Shown in pieces: positions 1-9,962 of a DNA stretch of 64,000 nucleotides; the stretch's first letter is position 1, and the number at the start of each line of letters is the position of its first letter. Position numbers and translations under genes: made by a program. The notes under the pieces were generated by a model. The model ran no database searches, was not told where the DNA came from, and was given only the letters and a program-made list of their open reading frames with translations. This DNA comes from Variovorax paradoxus. Its GTDB lineage: Bacteria > Pseudomonadota > Gammaproteobacteria > Burkholderiales > Burkholderiaceae_C. The stretch covers positions 119,821 through 183,820 of the forward strand of contig NZ_JAGGNV010000011.1 in the NCBI RefSeq assembly GCF_018614955.1. The letters are read 5' to 3'.

Positions 1-519
1 CAGCGCGCGGATGTCGCACACGTCGGTCAGCGGGTTGGTCGGCGTCTCGGCGAAGAGCAGCTTGGTAGTCGGCCGCATGGCCGCCTTCCATTCCGCCACG
101 TCGGTCTGCGAGACGAAGGTGGTCTCCACGCCGAACTTGCCGAACTCGCGCCCGATCAGGTTGAGCGTCGAGCCGAACACCGAGCGCGAGCACACCACGT
201 GATCGCCTGCCTTGAGCAGCCCCATGCACATCATGAGGATCGCGCCCATGCCGCTGGACGCGCCGATCGCGGCTTCAGTGCCTTCGAGCGCGGCCAGGCG
301 CTGCTCGAAACTCGCGACCGTCGGGTTCGAGGTGCGCGTGTAGGTGAAGCCTTCCTCGGTGCCCGCGAAGCGGCGCGCCGAGGTCTCGGCATCGGGCTGC
401 ACGAAGCTGCTCGTGAGAAACAGGGCCTCCGAGTTCTCGCCGTACTGGCTTCGTTCGAGCGCAGTACGGACCGCGAGCGTGTCGCGGTGCAGGCCGGGGG
501 GCAGAGATCGGTCGGTCAC
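1..519 (-). CDS. metZ: O-succinylhomoserine sulfhydrylase, N-terminal part (cut by window edge)
   Basis: PLP-dependent enzyme of the Cys/Met metabolism family that makes homocysteine from O-succinylhomoserine and sulfide. Only the first 173 codons are in the window; the active-site lysine and C-terminus lie beyond the left edge. I chose a GTG start 15 bp after the purF stop codon, giving an N-terminus reading VTDRSLPPGLHRDTLAVRTA. The family pattern is visible in FTYTRTSNPTV and in the helix with ASSGMGA. It follows purF directly, as the last gene of the folC-SPOR-cvpA-purF-metZ operon, an order common in Burkholderiales. MetZ is distinguished from the related MetB and MetY families mainly by this context and by the N-terminal match. 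Confidence 0.88.
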   Translation of the reverse strand, partial: MTDRSLPPGLHRDTLAVRTALERSQYGENSEALFLTSSFVQPDAETSARRFAGTEEGFTYTRTSNPTVASFEQRLAALEGTEAAIGASSGMGAILMMCMGLLKAGDHVVCSRSVFGSTLNLIGREFGKFGVETTFVSQTDVAEWKAAMRPTTKLLFAETPTNPLTDVCDIRAL

Positions 520-534
520 GTCTTGGTTCTTCTT

Positions 535-2055
535 CTATTCGCTCAGATTGGGCAGCGCGAGGCGCGAGGAGTCTTCCTCGGTCTCTTCGATGCGGGGACG
601 GTTGCCGTTCATGCGCGTGATGGCCTCGGTGTCGATGTCGCCGGTGACGTAGACGCCGTCGAAGCACGAGGCATCGAAGCCGTCGAGCTTCAGCGTCCCC
701 GCCGTGCCCGGCATGGCCTTCAGGATGGCGCGCTTCATGCCTTCGACGTCCTGGTAGATCAGCGCGTCGCAGCCGATCAGCTCGCGCACCTCTTCGATGG
801 TGCGGTCGTGCGCGACCAGCTCGTCCTTGGTCGGCATGTCGATGCCGTAGACGTTGGGGTAGCGCACCGGCGGCGCGGCGCTCGCGAGATAGACCTTGCG
901 CGCGCCGGCCTCGCGCGCCATCTGCACGATCTCGCGGCTGGTGGTGCCGCGCACGATCGAGTCGTCGACCAGGAGCACGTTGCGGCCCTTGAACTCGCTG
1001 GCGATCACGTTGAGCTTCTGGCGCACCGACTTCTTGCGCACGCCCTGCCCCGGCATGATGAAGGTGCGGCCCACGTAGCGGTTCTTCACGAAACCCTCGC
1101 GGTACGGAATGCCCAGCAGGTGCGCGAGCTGCGTCGCGCTCGGGCGGCTCGATTCGGGGATCGGGATGATCACGTCGATCTCGTTCGGCGGCACCGTCGA
1201 GACCACGCGCTTGGCCAGCGTTTCGCCCAAATTCAGACGGGCCTGGTAGACCGAGATGCCGTCGAGCACCGAGTCGGGCCGCGCCAGGTAGACGAACTCG
1301 AAGATGCACGGGTTCAGGGTCGGCGACTCGGCGCATTGCTCGGCGTGCATCTGGCCCTGCAGGTCGATGAACACGGCTTCGCCCGGCGCGATGTTGCGTT
1401 CGAACACATGGCCCGAGCCTTCGAGCGCCACCGATTCGCTGGCCACCATCACGGTGCCGTCGGCGTTGCGCCCCATCGCCAGCGGCCGGATGCCGTAGGG
1501 GTCGCGGAAGGCGAGCAGGCCGTGGCCGGCAATCAGCGCCACCACGGCGTAGGAACCGCGCAGGCGGCGGTGCACGTTGCGCACGGCGGCGAACAGGGTC
1601 TCGGAGTTGAGCATGCCGCCGCGTGTCGCGCGGTCGATCTCGTGCGCCAGCACGTTGAGTAGCACTTCGGAGTCGCTGTCCGTGTTGGTGTGCCGATGGT
1701 CGGTGGAGAACAATTCGGCGCGCAGCGCATGCGCATTGGTGAGGTTGCCGTTGTGCACCAGCACGATGCCGAAGGGCGCGTTCACGTAGAAAGGCTGCGC
1801 CTCTTCCTCGCTGTAGGCGTTGCCCGCGGTCGGATAGCGCACTTGCCCCAACCCGACGCTGCCCGGCAGCGCGCGCATGTTGCGCGTGCGGAACACGTCG
1901 CGCACCATGCCCTTGGCCTTGTGCATGAAGAACTTGCGTTCCAGCAGGGTGACGATGCCGGCCGCGTCCTGGCCGCGGTGCTGCAGCAGCAACAGCGCGT
2001 CATAGAGCAGCTGGTTGACGGGTGCGTTGCTGACAACGCCGACGATTCCACACAT
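535..2055 (-). CDS. purF: Amidophosphoribosyltransferase
   Basis: Catalyses the first committed step of purine synthesis, from PRPP and glutamine to 5-phosphoribosylamine, in the cytoplasm. The 506-residue length matches the family. The protein begins MCGIVGVV, so Cys2 becomes the N-terminal nucleophile of the glutaminase domain once Met is removed. The second half carries the PRPP-binding loop VLLVDDSIVRGTTS typical of type I phosphoribosyltransferases. It lies between cvpA and metZ on the same strand with short gaps (12 bp to cvpA, 15 bp to metZ), so co-transcription is likely. No defects seen. Confidence 0.97.
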   Translation of the reverse strand: MCGIVGVVSNAPVNQLLYDALLLLQHRGQDAAGIVTLLERKFFMHKAKGMVRDVFRTRNMRALPGSVGLGQVRYPTAGNAYSEEEAQPFYVNAPFGIVLVHNGNLTNAHALRAELFSTDHRHTNTDSDSEVLLNVLAHEIDRATRGGMLNSETLFAAVRNVHRRLRGSYAVVALIAGHGLLAFRDPYGIRPLAMGRNADGTVMVASESVALEGSGHVFERNIAPGEAVFIDLQGQMHAEQCAESPTLNPCIFEFVYLARPDSVLDGISVYQARLNLGETLAKRVVSTVPPNEIDVIIPIPESSRPSATQLAHLLGIPYREGFVKNRYVGRTFIMPGQGVRKKSVRQKLNVIASEFKGRNVLLVDDSIVRGTTSREIVQMAREAGARKVYLASAAPPVRYPNVYGIDMPTKDELVAHDRTIEEVRELIGCDALIYQDVEGMKRAILKAMPGTAGTLKLDGFDASCFDGVYVTGDIDTEAITRMNGNRPRIEETEEDSSRLALPNLSE

Positions 2056-2067
2056 GAAGCGATCCTC

Positions 2068-2553
2068 TCAGGGCAGGTAGCTTGCCAACTTTTCAGGCAG
2101 CGCGGGTTTCAGGCCCTGCAATGCCGCATCGAGAACAATGGCGCTGCGCGATTCGTGCCACCAGGCACTGTCGCTCAACGCCAGCAAATGAACCACGACC
2201 GCCATGGCCAGCAGGGCGACCGCCCCGCGCGCCACGCCGAAGGCCGCGCCCAGCACACGGTCCACCGGCCGCAGCCCCACGGCGGCGATGAGCTTGCGTG
2301 TGATCGCTGCCACCAGCCCCACGCCAAAAGCCACCGCCACGAACACCAGCACGAATCCCGCCGCATAGCGCCAGGTGGCCGCCGGATCGCCGAAGGGCAG
2401 CCAGGCCCCCGCATCGTCCGCCAGCCATTGCGCGCAGAAGAAGGCCGCCACCCAGCCCGCCAGCGATATCACCTCGAACACCAGGCCGCGCACCAGGCCG
2501 AACAGCATCGACACCATCAGCAGCACGATGGCGATCCAGTCGAAGAGCGCCAC
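2068..2553 (-). CDS. cvpA: CvpA family inner-membrane protein
   Basis: A 161-residue membrane protein of the CvpA (colicin V production) family, whose biochemical role is poorly defined. A GTG start (VALFDWIAIV) was chosen because it lies 7 bp after the upstream stop and gives the usual N-terminus. Four hydrophobic segments are visible, at about residues 5-28, 30-45, 62-88 and 108-128, with the family's conserved region around LRPVDRVLGAAFG. The open frame extends upstream into the SPOR gene, but that extension is Arg/Pro/Ser-rich and not credible. Position just before purF is the classical cvpA location. Confidence 0.9.
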   Translation of the reverse strand: MALFDWIAIVLLMVSMLFGLVRGLVFEVISLAGWVAAFFCAQWLADDAGAWLPFGDPAATWRYAAGFVLVFVAVAFGVGLVAAITRKLIAAVGLRPVDRVLGAAFGVARGAVALLAMAVVVHLLALSDSAWWHESRSAIVLDAALQGLKPALPEKLASYLP

Positions 2554-2560
2554 ACCAGTT

Positions 2561-3412
2561 CTACAAGCTGAGGACGGAGGCCGACAAAGACAAGCCCTTG
2601 ACGCGGCTCGCCGCCTTGTCCGCCTCGGCGCGCGTGCCGAAGGGGCCGACGCGCACACGCGTGCGCTGCTCGCCATCGGCCGTCTTCGCGACGTTGGTGT
2701 AAGTCTTGAGCCCGGCCTTTTCCAGCTTCTGCCGCACCTCGCGCGCCTTGTCGGCATCGGCGAAGGCACCGACCTGGACGACGAAGCGGCCGTTTTCGTC
2801 GGCTGCGACGGCGGGCTTGGCTGCTGCTGCGGCGGCGGCTTTGCCTTCGAGCAAGGCGCGGGCGCGGTTGCCGTCATCGGCCGGCTTGGCCGGCGTCGGT
2901 TTTTCGGGCTTGGCCTCGGCCCGTGCTTCGGACTTGACCTCCGGCTTCGGCTTGGGCTCGGGCTTGGGTTCCGGCTTCGCTTCGGCGACGGGTGCGGCCG
3001 GCTTGGTGTCGGCGGGCGGTGCCGCGGGTGCCGGCCGGGATGGCGGGATCTCGGCGCCGTCCGCCGACTCGGTGATCATGCCGCCGCCGGAGGGCGCGGT
3101 GGAACCCGTGCTCGCGCCGGTCGACGGCGTGGTGGTCGTTGCGGGTGCGGGGGTCGAAGGCGGGGCCAGCGGCTTGGCCTTGCTGCGGTCGGGAATCTCG
3201 ATCGGGATGTCGACCGACACGGGACGCGGCTGGGTGTCGAACAGCAGGGGGAAGCCGATCACGCCGATGAGCACCAGCACCGCGGCGCCCAGAAGCCGGT
3301 GCCGCGCGCGGCGGCGCATCGCCTCGACACTCTCAGCCGGCGCCGCTGCGACGCTGGCGTTTCGCCCTTCGTTGGCCTGCGGACCGCGGCTGCGGAACTT
3401 GAAGAACGCCAT
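2561..3412 (-). CDS. SPOR domain-containing (DedD-like) protein
   Basis: A bitopic membrane protein of 283 residues. A cytoplasmic N-terminus with RRRAR precedes one membrane segment (about residues 40-58). A long Pro/Ala/Thr/Lys-rich linker follows (about 80-200), then a C-terminal SPOR domain (about 207-283) starting near FVVQVGAFADADKA. SPOR domains bind denuded septal peptidoglycan, so a role at the division site like that of DedD is likely. The linker contains Lys-Pro/Glu-Pro runs, which suit a peptidoglycan-spanning stretch. It sits between folC and cvpA, the same arrangement as dedD in enterobacteria. Confidence 0.85.
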   Translation of the reverse strand: MAFFKFRSRGPQANEGRNASVAAAPAESVEAMRRRARHRLLGAAVLVLIGVIGFPLLFDTQPRPVSVDIPIEIPDRSKAKPLAPPSTPAPATTTTPSTGASTGSTAPSGGGMITESADGAEIPPSRPAPAAPPADTKPAAPVAEAKPEPKPEPKPKPEVKSEARAEAKPEKPTPAKPADDGNRARALLEGKAAAAAAAKPAVAADENGRFVVQVGAFADADKAREVRQKLEKAGLKTYTNVAKTADGEQRTRVRVGPFGTRAEADKAASRVKGLSLSASVLSL

Positions 3413-3475
3413 GAAATTCGTTTCCCTGATGGAGTGCAGCGTGAGGTAGAGAAAAGGCGCCGGAGATCAGGCCAA

Positions 3476-4771
3476 TCAGGAGCCCGGCGACAAGTGCCTG
3501 GCCCCGAGACGAGGTGTTCCGTGCTCGAGCACACCACCCACTGTGAAGAACGATCCGAAGACGACGATTCTATCAGCGGGGTCCGCGCGATCGATGGCCG
3601 CCTGCAGGGCTTCCATCGGTGCTGCGTGCGCGCTGGCCGAGGCGTCGGCGCGCGTGTTCTGCGCCTGCCACCGGGCCAGCAGATCGGCCGCCTTGGCCGC
3701 GCGTGCGGTCGGCAGATCGGTGAAGTACCAGCGGTCGATCAGGGGCCCGATGCGGGCGAACATGGGCGCCAGGTCCTTGTCGGCCATCACGCCGAACACG
3801 GCGTGGGTGGTCGGGTAGAAGCCCATCGCGTCGAGGTTTTCCGCCAGCGCCGCGACCGCGTGCGGGTTGTGCGCGACGTCGAGCACCAGCGCCGGCTCAC
3901 CCGGGACGATCTGGAAGCGTCCCGGCAGCTCGACCATCGCGAGGCCGGTGCGCACGGCCTGCGCCGTGACCGGCAACCGCTGCCGCAGCGCTTCCAGCGT
4001 GGCCAGCACGCCGGCCGCGTTGACCAGCTGGTTGGCGCCGCGCAGCGCCGGATAGGCCAGTCCGCTGTAGCGCCGCCCCCGGCCGCTCCAGCCCCACTGC
4101 TGCTTGTCACCCGAGATGTTGAAATCGCGGCCTACGCGCCAGAGATCGGCGCCGATGGCCTCCCCGTGATCGATCACGCTTTGCGGCGGCATCGGGTCGC
4201 TGACGATTGCAGGACGGCCGGCGCGCATGATGCCGGCCTTCTCGAAGCCGATGCTCTCGCGATCGGGCCCGAGAAAATCCATGTGGTCCAGGTCGATGCT
4301 GGTGATCACGGCGCAATCGGCATCGATGATGTTGACCGCATCCAGCCGGCCGCCGAGGCCGACTTCGAGGATCGCGACATCGGGCTTGCTCGCCGCCGTG
4401 CACAGCAGGATGGCCAGCGTCGTGAATTCGAAGTAGGTCAGCGCGACCTCGCCGCGGGCCTGCTCGACCGCCTCGAAATGCGCCGACAGCGCGTTGCCGT
4501 CGACCGCCTCGCCGGACAGGCGCAGCCGCTCCTCGAAGCGCACCAGGTGCGGCGAGGTGAATACCGCCGTGCGGTAGCCCGCATGCGTGAGGATCGACTC
4601 GAGCATCGCGCAGGTCGAGCCCTTGCCATTGGTGCCGGCCACGGTGATCACCGGGCAGTCGAATGCGAGGCCAAGCTTCTGGGCGACCGCGCGCACGCGA
4701 TCGAGCCCGAGCTCGATGTTCTTGGGATGCAGGCGCTCGGCGTGCGCGAGCCAGTCGACAAGGCTTTTCAT
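3476..4771 (-). CDS. folC: Bifunctional folylpolyglutamate synthase / dihydrofolate synthase
   Basis: Adds glutamate to dihydropteroate and then further gamma-glutamates to folates. The 431-residue length is normal. The Mur-ligase-like P-loop GTNGKGS is at residues 46-52, and the family block SIDLDHMDFLG and the C-terminal Mur-ligase domain are present. It is the first gene of the minus-strand block leading to metZ; accD, which often precedes folC, is not here because an oppositely oriented gene begins 47 bp upstream. No signs of damage. Confidence 0.95.
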   Translation of the reverse strand: MKSLVDWLAHAERLHPKNIELGLDRVRAVAQKLGLAFDCPVITVAGTNGKGSTCAMLESILTHAGYRTAVFTSPHLVRFEERLRLSGEAVDGNALSAHFEAVEQARGEVALTYFEFTTLAILLCTAASKPDVAILEVGLGGRLDAVNIIDADCAVITSIDLDHMDFLGPDRESIGFEKAGIMRAGRPAIVSDPMPPQSVIDHGEAIGADLWRVGRDFNISGDKQQWGWSGRGRRYSGLAYPALRGANQLVNAAGVLATLEALRQRLPVTAQAVRTGLAMVELPGRFQIVPGEPALVLDVAHNPHAVAALAENLDAMGFYPTTHAVFGVMADKDLAPMFARIGPLIDRWYFTDLPTARAAKAADLLARWQAQNTRADASASAHAAPMEALQAAIDRADPADRIVVFGSFFTVGGVLEHGTPRLGARHLSPGS

Positions 4772-4818
4772 GGAGGCCGGAATTGTCGCCGACCCGCCGC
4801 GCGGGCATCATCGCGGCC

Positions 4819-5175
4819 ATGACAACGCTCTATGGCATCACGAACTGCGACACCGTCAAACGCGCCCGCGCCTGGCTCGACGAGCACGGCGTGGCCTACC
4901 ACTTTCACGATTTCAAGAAAGAAGGCGTGCCTGAGGCCGAACTCGACCAATGGCTGCGCGCGCCCGGCTGGGAGGCCCTGGTGAACCGCCGCGGCACGAC
5001 CTGGCGGCGCCTCGACGATGCGACGCGCGCGTCGGTGGTCGATGCCGCCTCGGCGCGCGCGGCGCTGCTCGCCAACCCGAGCCTGATCAAGCGCCCCGTG
5101 GTCAACTGGGGCCCGCAACACGGCGTTAGCACAGGGTTCGACGCCGCCCAATGGAAGAAAGACCACGCCGTGTAA
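4819..5175 (+). CDS. ArsC/Spx family protein, YffB type
   Basis: A small cytoplasmic thioredoxin-fold protein of 118 residues. The N-terminus MTTLYGITNCDTVKRARAWL has the NCDTVKKA-like pattern of the YffB branch of the ArsC superfamily. There is a single N-terminal cysteine (residue 10), no CXXC pair, and a conserved NPSLIKRPVV block near residue 87 that is typical of ArsC/Spx. Arsenate reduction cannot be claimed; YffB-type proteins are thought to use glutathione, but their substrate is uncertain. The start was chosen to match the family N-terminus. Divergent from folC. Confidence 0.85.
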   Translation: MTTLYGITNCDTVKRARAWLDEHGVAYHFHDFKKEGVPEAELDQWLRAPGWEALVNRRGTTWRRLDDATRASVVDAASARAALLANPSLIKRPVVNWGPQHGVSTGFDAAQWKKDHAV

Positions 5176-5249
5176 ACGGTTGAACCCTGGCCTCCAGCTC
5201 GCGTCCAACCGGGTTCAGGGGGCTTGCGCCCCACCTTCAGGAGTTCGAC

Positions 5250-5825
5250 ATGCGCACGCAAAAAACCATTCGCAACATCACGGCCCTGTCGCTGCTGGCA
5301 GCCCTGGCCGGCACCGCTGGCCTGGCCCAGGCCGAGCAGGTCTGGGCCCGCGTGATCTCGGCCACGCCCCAGCACGAGGCGACCGGCACCACCCGCTACA
5401 ACGTCACCTACGAGTACGACGGCCGGCGCTACACCACGATCACCGACACCCGCCCCGGCGCCAGCATTCAGATCGAGGTCGGCGGCTACGGCGTCGCAAC
5501 CACCTCGCCCGTGGATCCGCAGCCGCAGCTGGCGCCGAGCCCCGTCGACGGCGGCCGGCCCGACTGGAACAACGTAGTGCCCGAGCCGGGCGTGGTGGTC
5601 TCGGGCGGCGGCGCTCCAGCGCCGGTCTACAGCCAACCGGTTCCGGTCTACACGCAGCCCGCGCCGGTCTACTACGCTCCCGCGCCGGTGTATGTGGGCC
5701 CAGCCTACTATCCGCAGCCCTACATCTACCCGCCGATCGGCCTGTCGCTCAATCTCGGCTACTCGCGCGGATGGGGCGGCGGCTATCGCGGCGGCTGGCA
5801 CGGCGGCCACGGTCGCTGGCGCTGA
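5250..5825 (+). CDS. Secreted protein of unknown function, Pro/Tyr-rich with Gly-rich C-terminus
   Basis: A 191-residue protein with a clear Sec signal peptide: a basic MRTQK start, a hydrophobic core, and likely cleavage after AQA near residue 28. The mature part begins with a beta-rich segment (about 30-75). A low-complexity stretch follows with repeated PVY/PAPVY units (about 120-155), then a Gly/Arg/Trp/His-rich tail. Similar proteins are common in Comamonadaceae without an assigned function. A good Shine-Dalgarno sequence, CAGGAG, precedes the ATG. An imperfect GC-rich hairpin follows the stop. I cannot name its role. Confidence 0.8.
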   Translation: MRTQKTIRNITALSLLAALAGTAGLAQAEQVWARVISATPQHEATGTTRYNVTYEYDGRRYTTITDTRPGASIQIEVGGYGVATTSPVDPQPQLAPSPVDGGRPDWNNVVPEPGVVVSGGGAPAPVYSQPVPVYTQPAPVYYAPAPVYVGPAYYPQPYIYPPIGLSLNLGYSRGWGGGYRGGWHGGHGRWR

Positions 5826-5899
5826 GCGCCGGCCCCGAAGGGCCTGCCGGCAAAGCCTAAAATCACGGGCTTTCAGCAGCGTCAGGCCCTTCTTCTCAC

Positions 5900-6223
5900 A
5901 TGACAACAACCGAATCCCTTCACAGCGCCGCGGTGTCGACCAAGGCGAACGTGTATTTCGACGGCAAGTGCGTGAGCCACAGCCTGACGCTCGCCGACGG
6001 CAGCAAGAAATCGATGGGCGTGATCCTGCCGTCCACGCTCACTTTCAACACCGGCGCGCCCGAAGTCATGGAAGGCACCGGGGGCCGCTGTGAATACCTG
6101 CTCTCCGGCAGCAGCGAATGGGCAAGCTCGGGACCGGGCGACAAATTCAGCGTGCCGGGCAACTCGAGCTTCCAGATCCGCGTGAGCGGCGAGCCCTACA
6201 GCTACATCTGCCACTTCGGCTGA
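5900..6223 (+). CDS. ppnP: Pyrimidine/purine nucleoside phosphorylase
   Basis: A 107-residue single-domain cupin-like protein of the PpnP (YaiE, DUF1255) family, which phosphorolyses several nucleosides to free base and ribose 1-phosphate. Family blocks seen are the VYFDGKCVSH start of the barrel, SKKSMGVILP, and the C-terminal SSFQIRVSGEPYSYICHF. Length and ends match the family. It sits 15 bp before argG on the same strand, so the two may share a transcript. A TAAAAT hexamer at 5858-5863 could be a -10 element, but no good -35 accompanies it. Confidence 0.93.
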   Translation: MTTTESLHSAAVSTKANVYFDGKCVSHSLTLADGSKKSMGVILPSTLTFNTGAPEVMEGTGGRCEYLLSGSSEWASSGPGDKFSVPGNSSFQIRVSGEPYSYICHFG

Positions 6224-7576
<1,353 letters not shown>

Positions 7577-7595
7577 GCCTGAGCGGGGGCCGCGG

Positions 7596-8375
7596 TCAGT
7601 CGCCGCCTCCGCCGCAGCCCGAGCCGCCGTCGCTCGAATCGCCGCCGCTCGATTCGCTGCCGCCGAAGCCGCCGGCATCGCCCGACCCGCCACCGGAATC
7701 GCCGAAGCTGCTGCCGCAGTGCGTGCCGGAGGCGGCCTGGGCATCGATGTCCCTGCAGTCGGGCACATAGCGGAATCCGCCTTCGATCCCGAACTTGGCG
7801 TCGAGCGCGAACAGAAGCGGCAGCCGCGCCGGCGTACGCGGATCGATGCTCTCCTCCTTGCAGGTCCAGTACCAGGTCCGGCGCAGGCCGTCGTTGCGGC
7901 GCCCGTCTTGCCCCAGCACCTCCGCCGGCGTGTGGTGCGGCAGACCGCCGAAAGCCGCGGCGCACCAGCGCTGGTAGCCCTGGGTGTGCAGGATGAACTC
8001 GTGCCAGGCGGCATCGACCAGCCTGGACGGCATGGCCACGAACTGGCGGCCGCTGCGCAGATGCGCCATGAAGAACTGGCGCAGGCCGCGCAGCACCAGA
8101 TCGCAATCGCGCTCCTGCAACTGCGGATAGGCGGCGCGCAGCTTGGCGCTCAGGAAGCGCGGGAAGCTGGCCTCGCGCACGAACTGGCGCCGCACGCTCA
8201 ACTCCCAGACGGTGAGCGCATGGCCGAACACCAGCGCAATGGCGCTGGCGCCGACCAGCGCGCCGGCGGTCCGGTAACTCAGAATCACCAGAATGGCGAC
8301 CAGCCACATCAGCCGCCGGCCCCACAGCAGCGCCTGGATGCGGCGCCGGAAATTGAGCTGCAGCAGCTCCGTCAA
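7596..8375 (-). CDS. Membrane protein with histidine-rich WHEFILHT motif and Gly/Ser-rich tail
   Basis: A protein of about 259 residues whose function I do not know. The upstream frame stays open, so the start is uncertain. A TTG at 8375 overlaps the murB stop (TTGA) and would give translational coupling; an ATG at 8309 is the alternative. An early hydrophobic stretch (RLMWLVAILVILSY and on, about residues 21-55) suggests membrane anchoring. The middle has the striking block AWHEFILHTQGYQRWC followed by GGLPHHTP, resembling the conserved region of the glycine-rich domain protein (GRDP-like) family. The last 50 residues are almost entirely Gly, Ser and Asp. Confidence 0.72.
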   Translation of the reverse strand: MTELLQLNFRRRIQALLWGRRLMWLVAILVILSYRTAGALVGASAIALVFGHALTVWELSVRRQFVREASFPRFLSAKLRAAYPQLQERDCDLVLRGLRQFFMAHLRSGRQFVAMPSRLVDAAWHEFILHTQGYQRWCAAAFGGLPHHTPAEVLGQDGRRNDGLRRTWYWTCKEESIDPRTPARLPLLFALDAKFGIEGGFRYVPDCRDIDAQAASGTHCGSSFGDSGGGSGDAGGFGGSESSGGDSSDGGSGCGGGGD

Positions 8376-9424
8376 ACCACCACCGGCTCCGGCTCGAGCC
8401 GGATGCCGAAACGCTCGTAGACGCTGGTCTGGATCGCCTTGGCCAGCGTCATGACCTCGCCACCGGTCACCGGATGGGCAGTGCCGCCGCGGTTGACCAG
8501 CACCAGCGCCTGCTTCTCGTAGACGCCGGCATTGCCCACCGACTTGCCCTTCCAGCCGCAGGCATCGATCAGCCAGCCGGCCGCCAGCTTGATGCTGCCG
8601 TCGGCCATCGGGTAGTGCACGATCTTCGGGTCGCGGGCAATGATGTCGGCGCACTGCTCGGGCGTGACGGTCGGGTTCTTGAAGAAGCTGCCAGCATTGC
8701 CGAGCACGCGCCAGTCGGGCAGCTTGGCCCTGCGGATGGCGCAGACCCAGTCGAAGATCTCGGTTGCGCTGGGCGTGAAGTTGCCGGCTTCGGCCATCTT
8801 GCGCTCCAGGTCGAGGTAGCCGAGCACCGGCTTCCAGGGCCGGCGCAGCCGAAAGCGCACGCGCGTGATCAGCGCCCGCCCGCTCAGCCCGAAATCATTC
8901 TCGCCGCTGGCCGTGTGCTTGAACACCGAGTCGCGGTAGCCGAAGGCGCATTGCGCGGCGTCGAGGGTGAAGGCGCGGCCGGTTTCCAAGTCGATGGCGT
9001 CGAGCGCGTCGAAGCGGTCCTGCAGCTCGACGCCGTAGGCGCCGATGTTCTGCACCGGCGCGCCGCCCACCGTGCCGGGGATCAACGCCAGGTTTTCGAG
9101 GCCGGGGAAGCCTTGCTCCAAGGACCAGCGCACGACCTCGTGCCAGGTCTCGCCGGCGCCCGCCTCCACGATCCAGGCGCGCGGCGTCTCTTCGACCAGC
9201 CGGCGGCCCTTGATCTCGACCTTGAGCACCAGCGGCTTGACGTCACCGGTCAGCACGATGTTGCTGCCGCCGCCGAGCACGAACTTGGGCGCGCCGCGCC
9301 ACTCTGCATCCGCCAGGACCGCGGCCACGTCGGCCTCGCCCGCGACGCGTACCAGGTGCTGGGCGCGCGCGACGATGCCGAAGCTGTTGTGCTGCTGCAG
9401 CGGTACGTTGTGCTCCACGATCAT
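8372..9424 (-). CDS. murB: UDP-N-acetylenolpyruvoylglucosamine reductase
   Basis: FAD-dependent enzyme that reduces UDP-GlcNAc-enolpyruvate to UDP-MurNAc for peptidoglycan. The 350-residue length is close to the E. coli type. The FAD-binding PP loop is visible as VLGGGSNIV; family blocks [20 protein letters not shown] and FGYRDSVFK follow, and the C-terminal domain carries the substrate region [12 protein letters not shown]. The start was chosen at the ATG giving [17 protein letters not shown]. Its stop overlaps the likely TTG start of the following gene. Confidence 0.95.
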   Translation of the reverse strand: MIVEHNVPLQQHNSFGIVARAQHLVRVAGEADVAAVLADAEWRGAPKFVLGGGSNIVLTGDVKPLVLKVEIKGRRLVEETPRAWIVEAGAGETWHEVVRWSLEQGFPGLENLALIPGTVGGAPVQNIGAYGVELQDRFDALDAIDLETGRAFTLDAAQCAFGYRDSVFKHTASGENDFGLSGRALITRVRFRLRRPWKPVLGYLDLERKMAEAGNFTPSATEIFDWVCAIRRAKLPDWRVLGNAGSFFKNPTVTPEQCADIIARDPKIVHYPMADGSIKLAAGWLIDACGWKGKSVGNAGVYEKQALVLVNRGGTAHPVTGGEVMTLAKAIQTSVYERFGIRLEPEPVVV

Positions 9425-9468
9425 GGGAGAATTGTCGCATTCACACAGCGCGAATCAGAGGAGAGTCC

Positions 9469-9954
9469 ATGCCGTCTTTCGATACCGTCTGCGAGCCCAA
9501 CCTGCCCGAGGTCAAGAATGCCGTCGAGAACACGGCCAAGGAAATCGCCACGCGGTTCGACTTCAAGGGCACCGCGGCCGCCGTCGAACTGAAGGACAAG
9601 GAAATCACCCTGATCGGCGACGCCGAGTTCCAGCTGGTCCAGGTCGAGGACATCCTGCGCAGCAAGCTCACCAAGCGCAGCGTCGACGTGCGCTTCCTCG
9701 ACAAGGGCGACGTGCAGAAGATCGGCGGCGACAAGGTCAAGCAGGTGATCAAGGTCAAGAACGGCATCGAGAGCGAGACCGCCAAGAAGATCCAGCGCCT
9801 GATCAAGGACAGCAAGCTCAAGGTCCAGGCCGCGATCCAGGGCGACGCGGTGCGCGTGACCGGTGCCAAGCGTGACGACTTGCAGGCCGCGATGGCGCTG
9901 ATCAAGAAGGACGTGCCGGACATGCCGCTGTCCTTCAACAACTTCAGAGACTGA
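9469..9954 (+). CDS. YajQ family nucleotide-binding protein
   Basis: A 161-residue cytoplasmic protein of the YajQ/DUF520 family. It begins [20 protein letters not shown] and has the typical block ATRFDFKGT. YajQ proteins have two ferredoxin-like folds, bind nucleotides, and some members bind cyclic di-GMP; whether this one does is not shown by sequence. A strong Shine-Dalgarno sequence, GAGGAGAG, lies upstream of the ATG. Divergent from murB, which starts 44 bp upstream, and followed 8 bp later by a protease gene on the same strand. Confidence 0.93.
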   Translation: MPSFDTVCEPNLPEVKNAVENTAKEIATRFDFKGTAAAVELKDKEITLIGDAEFQLVQVEDILRSKLTKRSVDVRFLDKGDVQKIGGDKVKQVIKVKNGIESETAKKIQRLIKDSKLKVQAAIQGDAVRVTGAKRDDLQAAMALIKKDVPDMPLSFNNFRD

Positions 9955-9962
9955 GCCTTTTC

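Noticed and set aside
199..1662. A long open frame opposite purF/metZ
   Set aside because: Very GC-rich sequence leaves antisense frames open. The translation is Arg/Ala/His-rich with no family pattern, while purF on the other strand is unmistakable.
2375..4822. An 815-codon plus-strand frame opposite cvpA, SPOR and folC
   Set aside because: Shadow of three real genes; low-complexity translation, no motifs.
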